Below, one piece after another: positions 1 to 6,784 of a stretch of DNA of 20,024 nt. Both the position numbers and the translations under genes were made by a program. This DNA comes from Oscillospiraceae bacterium (lineage in GTDB: Bacteria > Bacillota > Clostridia > Oscillospirales > Ruminococcaceae). The DNA lies in contig WRLS01000018.1 in assembly GCA_009776345.1 (NCBI GenBank), positions 1 to 20,024 on the forward strand. Direction: 5' to 3'. Within the stretch, counting starts at the first letter, position 1, and each line of letters opens with the position of its first letter. The notes below the pieces were generated by a model that was not told where the DNA came from, searched no databases, and was given only the letters and a program-made list of their open reading frames with translations.

Positions 1-255
1 GATTTGTTCGCCGTTGATAATCAAGTCGCCGGAAATCCATTCCTTTGCCTGCGCGTTATCGAGCAGACTTTGCCAATCTTCATCGCCAACTTTGATGTCG
101 ATTGTGATAATATCATCCCCGAACAGCCTCCTTTGGTACGGGGGGATATTTGCGGCATTGCTGTTGCTGGCGGCATAAACGATAAAGCCGCAGGCCGCCA
201 AACAAACGCACAGCAAAACCGCCACGATTGCCATGAGATATTTACTTGTAATCAT
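1..255 (-). CDS. CotH-family protein, N-terminal 85 residues (cut by window edge)
   Basis: The reading frame starts at ATG 255-253 and is still open at base 1. An AGGAG lies about 10 bases upstream. Residues 7-29 form a hydrophobic segment that contains LAAC (Cys22), so it is either a lipoprotein signal or an uncleaved membrane anchor. After a short linker comes DDIITIDIKVGDEDWQSLLD and then a stretch like DLIINGEQ, which resembles the start of the CotH-kinase extracellular domain as found in clostridial surface proteins. The kinase-like catalytic residues would lie outside the window and cannot be judged. It follows the DUF4956 gene by 14 bp. VTC-DUF4956-CotH trios recur in Firmicutes from what I know of these families. 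The family assignment rests on about 60 residues plus this context. Confidence 0.72.
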   Translation of the reverse strand, partial: MITSKYLMAIVAVLLCVCLAACGFIVYAASNSNAANIPPYQRRLFGDDIITIDIKVGDEDWQSLLDNAQAKEWISGDLIINGEQI

Positions 256-269
256 GCCGCTGTTTCTCC

Positions 270-938
270 TTACATATAATAATCGCCGTTGTAAGAAACG
301 AGTGTGGCGTTAGAAATTCCATCCACGTTTAGCAGCGCGTTGACAAACTGCGAGGACGATTCCTTTAGCCGTACCTCGACTGTCAGCTCCACGCCGTTTC
401 TTGATACGCTTTTTGCTTTTACAACATTCTTTTTTGTCTGCTCTTTGAGTACGGATAATGCCGCTGATTCAGCCTTGTCACCGGCACAGCTAATCACTAC
501 AACATACGGCGAATCATTAACTTTGCGGTTGACGAAAATGTACAATATCAGCCCGATAATAATAGAGCCGATAATCGCCATTGGTATAAGCCCAACGCCC
601 ACGATAATGCCGGTTGTGATTGACCAGAACAGATACACAAGGTCAAGCGGTTCCTTTACAACTGTTCTAAAACGGACGATGGACAGTGCGCCGACCATTC
701 CAAGCGCGGTAATAAGGTTTGATGATACCGCTAAAATAACAAGCGTGGTAATCAATCCCATCGCAATCAGCGAGATGCCAAAAGACGACGAGTGCATGAT
801 GCCTTTGAAGGTTTTTGTGTAGACAAAGAATATGAATAATCCAAGCGCAAAAGAAATAAGAAGTGCTGCCAAAATGTCGGGTATAGAGAAGGTTGCCGCC
901 CTGTTTAGATATGTAAAGTCCATTAAATTTTCAAGCAT
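270..938 (-). CDS. DUF4956 domain membrane protein
   Basis: A 222-residue protein. I chose ATG 938 rather than the frame's earlier start because GGGAGG lies 7 bases before it and the longer start would run into the upstream gene. The N-terminal two thirds hold about four hydrophobic segments (first at residues 19-40). The conserved-looking loop GALSIVRFRTVVKEPLDL follows the third segment and is typical of the DUF4956 (MgtC/SapB-like) family. The last ~80 residues form a soluble alpha/beta domain, VVVISCAGDKAE to the C-terminus. No biochemical function is established for the family to my knowledge. The position between a VTC-domain gene and a CotH gene suggests a shared membrane or envelope process. 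Gaps are 20 bp upstream and 14 bp downstream, so it is cotranscribed with both. Confidence 0.85.
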   Translation of the reverse strand: MLENLMDFTYLNRAATFSIPDILAALLISFALGLFIFFVYTKTFKGIMHSSSFGISLIAMGLITTLVILAVSSNLITALGMVGALSIVRFRTVVKEPLDLVYLFWSITTGIIVGVGLIPMAIIGSIIIGLILYIFVNRKVNDSPYVVVISCAGDKAESAALSVLKEQTKKNVVKAKSVSRNGVELTVEVRLKESSSQFVNALLNVDGISNATLVSYNGDYYM

Positions 939-958
939 GATGAATCCTCCCAATATTT

Positions 959-1627
959 TTATACAAGTCTTGCTACAACGTACTTTGAAAACTCGGTTTG
1001 ACTGCGCCAACCGATTCCGATGATGTCGCGGATAATATCCGGCAGGAAACCGTCATATTTGATTTCCATTATGATGGAACCAAACGCCGGAATGGTAGTC
1101 AACTCCGGTTCGAGGAAACCGCTCACCGCGTTTGATGTCCTAATGCCGCTGTCGAATGTAATCCGTACATTTCCTGCGTGGAATACATAGGCTTCCCGGT
1201 GGTATTCCACGATGTTTCTTGGACGCAGATTTTGGCAATGGATTTTCGTGTACAATTCCATTAGCAGGGGCGAATCCGGCTGTTTTAGCGGGCTGTAATC
1301 CCCCGACAAAAGGGCTGCGCATTGCTCCGGCGTAATCACCGTGCTTTCCTTGTACGCAAGCCGGTTGGCCTTGCTTTTTCGCTCAAGCCGGATAAAAGAT
1401 GTATCGCTGCCATAATACCGCAGCCGGAATTTTTCGCGGCGGCTCTGACCGGACAATTTTTCCACGATTGCCTTGTCCGAATAGTTGTCGAAATACAGGC
1501 TGCGGATTATGTAGCCGCCATCCTCGCCGGAATGTTCATCCGGCTTTGTCACAATGCGTAATCTTGCCCGCAGCTGAGCGTAGTCGGCGGCGTTGATTTG
1601 GTGCTTTAGCTCGTGCCTTCCGTTCAT
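959..1627 (-). CDS. VTC-domain polyphosphate polymerase family protein
   Basis: A 222-residue protein starting at ATG 1627, with AAGGGAG 7 bases upstream. The tunnel-lining motifs of the VTC domain are visible in order: HELKH (5-9), IRSLYFDN (41-48), KFRLRYYG (66-73), IRLERKSK (79-86), IVEYHREAYV (139-148), VRITFDSGIR (154-163) and IMEIKYDG (186-193), ending with FSKYVVAR. Basic residues such as K66/R68/R70, R80 and K84, and acidic E188, match the pattern that binds phosphate and metal in VTC4-type polymerases. The length fits a stand-alone bacterial VTC domain without an SPX domain. The expected reaction is growth of a polyphosphate chain from ATP, but bacterial single-domain members are poorly characterised. 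It is the first gene of the minus-strand operon and is preceded by the promoter at 1685-1712. Confidence 0.88.
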   Translation of the reverse strand: MNGRHELKHQINAADYAQLRARLRIVTKPDEHSGEDGGYIIRSLYFDNYSDKAIVEKLSGQSRREKFRLRYYGSDTSFIRLERKSKANRLAYKESTVITPEQCAALLSGDYSPLKQPDSPLLMELYTKIHCQNLRPRNIVEYHREAYVFHAGNVRITFDSGIRTSNAVSGFLEPELTTIPAFGSIIMEIKYDGFLPDIIRDIIGIGWRSQTEFSKYVVARLV

Positions 1628-1673
1628 GTAATCGCTCCCTTCGTGTTGCTATGAGCATAGATTACAGGAGATA

Positions 1674-1712
1674 ACTGAAGTTACATTGTAGCCTAACTGA
1701 ACTCTGACTGAA
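1674..1712 (-). promoter_or_regulatory. Operon promoter with phased ACTGAA direct repeats
   Basis: Read on the minus strand, a -10 box TACAAT lies at 1690-1685. No TTGACA-like -35 is found at the right distance. Instead the hexamer ACTGAA (TTCAGT on the minus strand) occurs at 1696-1701 and 1707-1712, exactly 11 bp apart, and a third copy at 1674-1679 is another 22 bp away. Direct repeats spaced by one helical turn over a weak -35 are the usual layout for OmpR/PhoB-type response-regulator activation. The regulator itself is not in the window. Confidence 0.55.
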
Positions 1713-1722
1713 CTTTTGCAAG

Positions 1723-1944
1723 TCAAAGCATTCTTGTTTGACAAGATATATTTTTGTAAAGTCGACCGGAACGATGTACCACACAACGTTTACCGCTAAA
1801 GAAATACCAACGCTTGCTTTCTATGACGTAACGGATACAACCCCGGTGAACATCATAGAAAAGCCGCGCGATTCCAATATCATCAAGAGTGTACAGCGCG
1901 TTTCCGTAAATCTCCATATCAATGAATTTGCTCAAATAATCCAT
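1723..1944 (-). pseudogene. Primase N-terminal stub (P4/D5-like, element-borne), truncated
   Basis: A 73-residue frame from ATG 1944, with GAAAGGTAGG upstream, 5 bp after the relaxase gene. Residues about 20-55 (DIGIARLFYDVHRGCIRYVI, then KRWYFFSGKRC) resemble the short N-terminal domain of phage/plasmid P4-type primases and VirE-like proteins, whose consensus has a similar RYxxxxKxWYxxxGxRW core. Those proteins normally run to 400 residues or more. Here the frame stops after NISCQTRML, and neither primase nor helicase motifs follow. The deletion endpoint is close to base 1740, beside the VTC promoter. In clostridial mobilizable elements a primase gene often follows the MobV gene, which supports the reading. 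Assignment from such a short piece is tentative. Confidence 0.5.
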
Positions 1945-1949
1945 ACAAC

Positions 1950-2918
1950 CTACCTTTCGTATTTTATAGAATTTGACCGTTGCGGCCTTGTGTACATATC
2001 CCAAATATCCTTTGGAATCCGGGCAATGGCGTTTCTAAGATTGTGCAAATCCGCTTTGTCACCGGCCCGTTCAAGCGTTTCATCCATCTTCCTGCGCTCC
2101 AAGCCTTTAACCTTTTCGATATAGCCCTGCTCATCCTTTCGCCACTTGGATTTCTCTTTTTTAAGCGCTGCATTTTCAGAAAATGCAACGCGATATTCCT
2201 CATCTTTTTTGGACTGAGTGAGGGCAGTCTTTTTGACATTATCCCAATCCTTTTTTGATAAAGTTACAGTATCTTTATCAGAACCGCCGACTATTGGCCT
2301 GGATATTTTCACAGGAATTTTATCAATCTGCTTTGAAGCCAGAACCTTGCCCTCAATGGATTTCAAATCTTTTTCGAGTGTGGTTACTTGATTTTGTTTT
2401 GCGGTAACCACTTTATCCAACTCAGTGGCGCGCTTTTTGTCCTGCTGAATCTTGTATTCCAAAACCTCTAAATACTCTGCGGTTGAACCACGCTCCCCGC
2501 GCTCAAACCCATCAAACCCCGCCGCCCGCATATGCTCAAAATATCGGTCTTGTAGCAGGGAATATGAATTGACAATTACCGTTTTCCCGTCCCTCTCAAC
2601 AGGCACACGTAGCGGCCATTTCTTCGCGTGGGAAACTTGTGTGTAGACAGCTTTCAATTTCCGTTCGCCCTCTGCCTCTCCTTTTTTCTGCCGGAAATAT
2701 TCGCGTTTCTCGACGACCGGGACATAAACGATATGAAGGTGAAAATGATAAACATCCCGCCCTAGCGCTTCTGACAAAACTTTGTTCCGCTTGTCGGCAT
2801 GGAGAACCGCAGATAGAATATATTCCTCGCCGCCTACCTCTTTCACGGCAAGGTGATAGGCTTCATCAAAAAAAGTTCTGGCATAATCGTACCCGCCGCG
2901 TTCTTCAAAAGAGCTATA
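1950..2918 (-). pseudogene. MobV/Pre-family plasmid mobilization relaxase, N-terminally truncated
   Basis: The open frame runs from just after a stop at 2921-2919 down to 1950. It could be read from GTG 2846, which gives 298 residues. The sequence enters at EERGGYDYARTFFDEAYHLA, continuous with the conserved middle of Mob/Pre relaxases. It keeps the metal-binding histidine motif: HAD at residues 16-18 and HFHLH at 34-38 of the GTG-started form. KKW, YSLLQDRYF and GFERGERGST follow, then a long coiled coil (about 120-180 and 215-250). The first ~100 residues, which carry the family's N-terminal motif, are missing, so nicking activity is unlikely. A familiar HADERN segment reads HADKRN here. 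The relaxase and primase stubs together mark a decayed integrative mobilizable element. Confidence 0.82.
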
Positions 2919-3037
2919 CTATAGAGGGCAGTTCGGATATCGAAGTCCATAACTGCTACTAAAACATACGCAACCAGCCTGTCTGCGGCACATTCAGGTT
3001 ATTGCGAAGCGGTTTATTGCCGCAGAAAGGAAAGCCT

Positions 3038-3271
3038 ATGGAAATAAATTACATCAAGGCCGGAGAATATCTCCTACCGGACATCAAGCTGTCAGACCCG
3101 CCGGACGCACCGCCGCTCGGCAAGTACGGCATGATGCACAAGGCGTACTTGAAAAAGCACAAGCCAATCCTGTACAGCCAGCTTTTGTCGTCGGAAATGT
3201 TGTATCCATTATGCCGGGAGATTGACGAAGCGGCAGCAACCCGATTGGCAAGTATGACTGCACAAACGTAG
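3038..3271 (+). pseudogene. tnpV: TnpV-family transposon-encoded protein, C-terminally truncated
   Basis: A 77-residue frame from ATG 3038, with AGAAAGGAAAG just upstream. It contains the TnpV core: INYIKAGEYLLPDIKL, PPLGKYGMMHKAYLKKHKP, YSQLLSSEMLYPLCREIDEA. TnpV proteins of Tn4451-like and other clostridial elements usually continue for another 40 or so residues after REIDEA. Here the frame ends at ASMTAQT, and no frame further on restores the tail, so it is probably cut at about 3250. Its molecular role is unknown. It diverges from the relaxase stub across about 120 bp of unassigned sequence. Confidence 0.75.
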
Positions 3272-3389
3272 CGACCTGTCATTATTCGTCATTGCAAAGC
3301 CAATCATTGTGTGAATAGCCAGCAGTAGCGAATGAAAATCCCACACTAATGCGGGCTTTTTTTCGTACATCCCGATATGATAAGAATGT

Positions 3390-3887
3390 TCATCGATGGG
3401 TATACAATTCCCAAAAATCTGTTGTGGGTGGGGTAACAATGCCTTCATTACACATATGGTTATATTCTTTTTCTGTTACCCATTTAGCAGAAACAACTTC
3501 ATATGGATGTAATATTAAATCATCAATGCAAACATCCATTTTAAACAGAAAAGTATCCCTTATATCATCCCTGTCTTTTCTGACTATTGATTGAATTAAA
3601 ATTGCATCTGACGGTGGCAACGTAACGCCGATTTCTTCTTTTGTTTCACGTAAAGCACCTTGAAGGCTATCTTCGCCCGCCAATACTCCACCTGAAGCTG
3701 AACACTCCCACATACCGCCTAACCATTTGTCTGGGTGCCGTTGAGCTAGCAATACTTCGTTTTTGCTATTTATTATCCATACGTTTACAACAATATGAAA
3801 TTCCCCTTTTTCTAATGGTTCACCACGCAAATGTGTTTTTCCGATTTTATTGCGATTTTCATCATACAAATCCCAATGTTCTTGCAT
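3390..3887 (-). CDS. Nudix hydrolase
   Basis: A 165-residue protein from ATG 3887, with AAGGTGG 9 bases upstream. The Nudix box is intact at residues 66-88: Gly66, Glu72, then R80-E81-x-x-E84-E85-x-G87, matching GX5EX7REUXEEXGU. The N-terminus (WDLYDENRNKIGKTHLRGE) and LLAQRHPDKWLGGMWE are typical of the isopentenyl-diphosphate-isomerase-like/YfcD-like group. Members hydrolyse a nucleoside or other diphosphate linked to another group using Mg2+; the substrate cannot be read from the sequence. It is visibly AT-richer than the genes to the right and sits between truncated TnpV and TnpW, so it is probably element cargo. It has its own promoter (3933-3961). Confidence 0.9.
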   Translation of the reverse strand: MQEHWDLYDENRNKIGKTHLRGEPLEKGEFHIVVNVWIINSKNEVLLAQRHPDKWLGGMWECSASGGVLAGEDSLQGALRETKEEIGVTLPPSDAILIQSIVRKDRDDIRDTFLFKMDVCIDDLILHPYEVVSAKWVTEKEYNHMCNEGIVTPPTTDFWELYTHR

Positions 3888-4220
3888 TTCATAACCACCT
3901 TAAAGATAAACATATACTCTGCCGAAACTATAATAGTATTGTTGCCTATTATCCAAGACAACTATCTCAATAATATTTTCTTAATTGTAGCATTTTCCGG
4001 CATGGGTTGCAAGCCATTTTTCACCCTCAATTCATCTGATAACTAAAGCGTTTTTTGGGCGAGTTCCGAAATGACCCCTGTTTTTCCCTATATAGTAGGG
4101 GGGCAATTAAGCTGATAAACATGATTGAGATTGCATTTTGAAAGGGGGTCTGATGCTGAACACGGGTTACACCGCGCGAAATCTATCTAACATTATACAA
4201 CAATGAAGGGAGTCGGTCAA
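3888..4220. other. AT-rich intergenic stretch between Nudix gene and tnpW
   Basis: Apart from the Nudix promoter I see no gene of normal length here. A small hairpin CCCTA-TATAG-TAGGG lies at 4086-4100. A 17-codon frame at 4153-4206 (ATG after AAAGGGGG) ends just before the tnpW ribosome binding site and could be a leader peptide or a relic of an element gene. Confidence 0.4.
3933..3961 (-). promoter_or_regulatory. Predicted promoter for the Nudix gene
   Basis: On the minus strand TTGTCT (3961-3956) is followed after 17 bp by TACTAT (3938-3933), about 45 bp before the Nudix start codon. The surrounding sequence is AT-rich. Confidence 0.45.
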
Positions 4221-4448
4221 ATGAATCAAACGTCAAAAGATACCACACGAGCACCGGGGCAGAACGTCTTACAAAGACGGATCGGCTCCACCACCTACCA
4301 CGTAGGTATATTTTTCAGGGAGGGCGCGACAGAAACGCTCAACGATAAGGTCGTTCGTTTGCTCAAAAATGACTTGCAAAACATGCCGGAAAATGGTATA
4401 CTAGAGCCACTACAAGCGGGTTGGCTGTTCATTGCTAATCTCAAATAA
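4221..4448 (+). CDS. tnpW: TnpW-family transposon-encoded protein
   Basis: A 75-residue protein. ATG 4221 was chosen over the in-frame ATG at 4203 because AAGGGAG lies about 8 bases before it. The core RRIGSTTYHVGIFFREGATE followed by TLNDKVVRLLKND is the recognisable TnpW pattern found in Tn4451-type and related clostridial elements, where the gene lies directly upstream of the large serine recombinase. The function is unknown. The last residues (about FIANLK) may come from foreign sequence, because no recombinase start or ribosome binding site follows and a different frame begins at 4432. This suggests a deletion junction near 4435. Confidence 0.78.
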   Translation: MNQTSKDTTRAPGQNVLQRRIGSTTYHVGIFFREGATETLNDKVVRLLKNDLQNMPENGILEPLQAGWLFIANLK

Positions 4449-4635
4449 TAACAACCGTTCAAACATCGCTCAAAACGCGTTCTTGCTTACAAGAACGCTT
4501 CGCTTGTTTTCACGCTATCTTGACGATGATTTTTCCGGATTGCCAATTCAATACAGTTTAACCGAACCGGCTCCTTATGAGAGCTACGAAGAATATTTGT
4601 GGTTTATTGGGCAAATGAGAAAGGAATTGGGATAA
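4432..4635 (+). CDS. Unrecognised 67-residue protein, probably the 3' remnant of a larger gene
   Basis: I do not recognise this family. The frame begins at TTG 4432 inside the end of tnpW, without a convincing ribosome binding site, and ends at TAA 4633-4635, which overlaps the GrpB start codon by one base (TAATG). That tight coupling suggests the frame was a real gene end before the rearrangement. The C-terminal half is acidic and aromatic (LDDDFSGLPIQYSLTEPAPY, then ESYEEYLWFIGQMRKELG). A perfect 9-bp inverted repeat, GCGTTCTTG / CAAGAACGC, lies inside at 4477-4498. It may be the tail of a gene whose 5' end was replaced by element DNA at about 4435. Confidence 0.4.
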   Translation: MLISNNNNRSNIAQNAFLLTRTLRLFSRYLDDDFSGLPIQYSLTEPAPYESYEEYLWFIGQMRKELG

Positions 4636-5165
4636 TGCCAAAATTACCGAACACGCTAATCGTCTTACCATATGACCCAAATTGGGTAACAGAATATGAA
4701 CGCATCCGCGATTACTTGATGGAGCAGATAGGCGACTTGGTGCTTGAAATCAAGCACGTCGGCAGCACTTCTGTTCCGGGTTTGTGCGCCAAGCCTATCA
4801 TAGATATTGTCGCGGTGATGGAGTCCTACGATGTGTTCCCTGAAATCGTTTCCCGCCTTGAAAAAGTTGGGTACAGGCATATGGGCGATCAAGGCATTAA
4901 AGAACGTGAGGTTTTTAAGCGGCTGATACCCGACGATTTCATGGACTACCACTTTTATGTTTATCCCAAAGACAGCGAGGAAAGCCGCCGCCAGAACATA
5001 TTCAGAAACGCTTTACTCAATAATAAGGAGATTGCCGATGAATACGGCAAATTGAAAATGCGGCTCATTGATGAGGCAAACGGCGACCGTGTTCTATATA
5101 CCGATTCAAAAACGGGGTTTATCCTCGGCGTAATAAATAAAGCTATTCAGGAGGGTGCAGGATGA
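4635..5165 (+). CDS. GrpB family (UPF0157) nucleotidyltransferase-fold protein
   Basis: A 176-residue protein starting at ATG 4635, overlapping the previous stop by one base. The family signature is complete at residues 41-58: HVGSTSVPGLCAKPIIDI, with GST and the following Asp in the places expected for a polymerase-beta-type nucleotidyltransferase fold. VLPYDPNW near the N-terminus and DYHFYVYP / FRNAL in the second half also fit. GrpB proteins occur alone or fused to dephospho-CoA kinase; their substrate is not established. It overlaps the S66 peptidase gene by ATGA, so the two should be made together. The position in a cassette of small-molecule-modifying enzymes suggests a role in transferring a nucleotidyl group or antagonising such a modification, but this is inference. 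Confidence 0.9.
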   Translation: MPKLPNTLIVLPYDPNWVTEYERIRDYLMEQIGDLVLEIKHVGSTSVPGLCAKPIIDIVAVMESYDVFPEIVSRLEKVGYRHMGDQGIKEREVFKRLIPDDFMDYHFYVYPKDSEESRRQNIFRNALLNNKEIADEYGKLKMRLIDEANGDRVLYTDSKTGFILGVINKAIQEGAG

Positions 5166-6178
5166 AATACCCAAAATTATTACAAAAAGGCGATACCATA
5201 GGAGTTTGCGCTCCATCAAGCGGAGCGTCGGGAGAAAAGTTGTCTACGCGTTTAGATAACGCTATCCGTAATATAAAGGCGTTAGGTTACGATGTTGTCG
5301 AAACGGCTTCGGTTCGCTTGAATGATAAATGCGTCAGCGCAAACAGCGAAACTCGTGCGGCTGAGTTTATAAGCTTGTATGAAAACCCGAACGTGGCGGC
5401 TATTCTACCGCCGTGGGGCGGCGAGTTTCTTATGGATATGCTTCCGCACTTAGATTTTGAAAAATTGGCTTCCATGCCCGCGAAATGGGTTTGCGGATAT
5501 TCGGATATAGCTACCTTAACTTTTGCATTGACACTTAACAGCGATATAGCCGCCATACACGGTTCAAACCTGATGAACATGGGCTATGCCCGTATTCACG
5601 ACGCCGATATGAGGGCGTTCGATGTCATGTCTAACCGCACGACAAAACAAAAAAGCTGGGACACATGGGGCGGGTTTTCAAGTTGGAATGATTTCACGGG
5701 AGAAGTATATAACCTTGATAAACCATCAACGTGGAAATCATTGCAAGGGGACGAACGGGTTTCATTTAACGGCATGATGATAGGCGGTTGCTTGGATACC
5801 CTTTGCAAATTGCTCGGCACTCGTTTTGCGCCGATTGAAGCGTTCTTGGATAAATACAAACAATACGGTTTTATATGGGCGGTTGAAAGCTGCGAAATGG
5901 AAGCGCCGGATATTTACCGGACCTTCTGGCAAATGCGGAAGTGCGGGTGGTTCAAGTATTGCAACGGTATTTTATTTGGCCGCCCTGACGGGTATAAAGA
6001 CAAACGCAATTTTACGCTGATTGACGCTTTGAAACAAGGACTTGGCGATTTGAATGTTCCGATTATTTACGATGCGGACATTGGACATATCCCTCCGCAG
6101 ATGCAGATTGTCAATGGAGCGATTGGCAGAGTTGAGTTTGCTGATGGAAAAGCTGTCGTTATGCAGGAGGTCGTATGA
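5162..6178 (+). CDS. MccF-like S66 family peptidase (LD-carboxypeptidase superfamily)
   Basis: A 338-residue protein from ATG 5162, with GGAGGG upstream inside the GrpB gene. The catalytic triad of family S66 can be placed: nucleophile Ser114 in GYSDIATL, Glu242 in WAVESCEME, and His309 in DADIGHIPPQ. The N-terminal PKLLQKGDTIGVCAPSSGA and ILPPWGGE (residues 81-88) are characteristic. The long Trp-rich insertion (residues 165-195) and CGYSDI resemble the MccF branch, which hydrolyses the amide bond of processed microcin C and related acyl-adenylate mimics, rather than murein-recycling LdcA. The substrate here is unknown. It overlaps both neighbours by ATGA, in a GrpB-peptidase-kinase unit that may give resistance to, or turn over, a nucleotide-conjugated compound. 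Confidence 0.88.
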   Translation: MKYPKLLQKGDTIGVCAPSSGASGEKLSTRLDNAIRNIKALGYDVVETASVRLNDKCVSANSETRAAEFISLYENPNVAAILPPWGGEFLMDMLPHLDFEKLASMPAKWVCGYSDIATLTFALTLNSDIAAIHGSNLMNMGYARIHDADMRAFDVMSNRTTKQKSWDTWGGFSSWNDFTGEVYNLDKPSTWKSLQGDERVSFNGMMIGGCLDTLCKLLGTRFAPIEAFLDKYKQYGFIWAVESCEMEAPDIYRTFWQMRKCGWFKYCNGILFGRPDGYKDKRNFTLIDALKQGLGDLNVPIIYDADIGHIPPQMQIVNGAIGRVEFADGKAVVMQEVV

Positions 6179-6753
6179 AATCGCATATTATTATCATCAC
6201 CGGATATCTTGCGGCAGGAAAATCAACATTTGCAAGGCGTTTGTCGGAAGCGATAAGTGTTCCGTGTATCGTAAAAGACACATTCAAAAATGCATTATGC
6301 GCGAGTGTTGATGTAGACAGCAGAGAGGAAAGCAGCCGTTTTTCCGCCGTCACTTTCGATGCAATGATGTATGTTGCGGAAAGACATATTGAAACAGGAT
6401 GCCCTATTATCATTGAGGGAAATTTCGTCCCATATGGCGTAAAGAAAACCGACGAAGCCGGAGTGATAAAAGCGTTGATTGAAAAATATAACTGCCGCTC
6501 ACTTACATTCAAGTTCGTGGGCGGCACTCGGATTTTGCATAAACGATTTATCGAACGCGATATACTGCCTGAACGCGGACAGGCGAATATGATGGGGTAT
6601 GAGCCGTCATACGATGAGTTTGACTTGTGGTGCCGCAATCTCGATGGCTTTGATTTGAAAGATAGCATCGTAATGGTTGATACCACAGACTTCGGCATGG
6701 TGAACTTCGAGAAACATATCGAAACCGCGCGGGAATTTTTGAGGACGATTTAA
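6175..6753 (+). CDS. P-loop kinase (AAA/zeta-toxin or chloramphenicol-phosphotransferase-like)
   Basis: A 192-residue protein from ATG 6175, overlapping the peptidase stop by four bases and preceded by CAGGAGG. Walker A is GYLAAGKST at residues 10-18, close to the N-terminus as in small-molecule kinases. A lid-like region rich in Arg (RILHKRFIERDILPERG) follows in the second half, and IIIEGNFV precedes it. The fold group phosphorylates small substrates such as antibiotics, nucleotides or sugars using ATP; which one cannot be told here. It ends the three-gene cassette. Downstream, 6781-6796 holds a palindrome ATGTTTA-AA-TAAACAT between this gene and the convergent phosphotransferase fragment. 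Confidence 0.8.
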   Translation: MKSHIIIITGYLAAGKSTFARRLSEAISVPCIVKDTFKNALCASVDVDSREESSRFSAVTFDAMMYVAERHIETGCPIIIEGNFVPYGVKKTDEAGVIKALIEKYNCRSLTFKFVGGTRILHKRFIERDILPERGQANMMGYEPSYDEFDLWCRNLDGFDLKDSIVMVDTTDFGMVNFEKHIETAREFLRTI

Positions 6754-6784
6754 CGATACGCTGACGGAGCCGGTGAGTTAATGT

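Noticed and set aside
4..279. Plus-strand 91-codon frame at the left edge
   Set aside because: It is the antisense of the CotH N-terminus, which has a ribosome binding site, a membrane segment and family motifs; the plus frame has none.
304..822. Plus-strand 172-codon frame
   Set aside because: Antisense of the DUF4956 gene, with no recognisable motif and no ribosome binding site.
3318..3363. Possible terminator with a T-run near 3354-3363 after the truncated tnpV
   Set aside because: CCCACACTAATGCGGG before the T-run can form only about three G-C pairs; too weak to call.
4203..4220. Earlier ATG for tnpW at 4203
   Set aside because: No ribosome binding site before it; the AAGGGAG motif serves ATG 4221.
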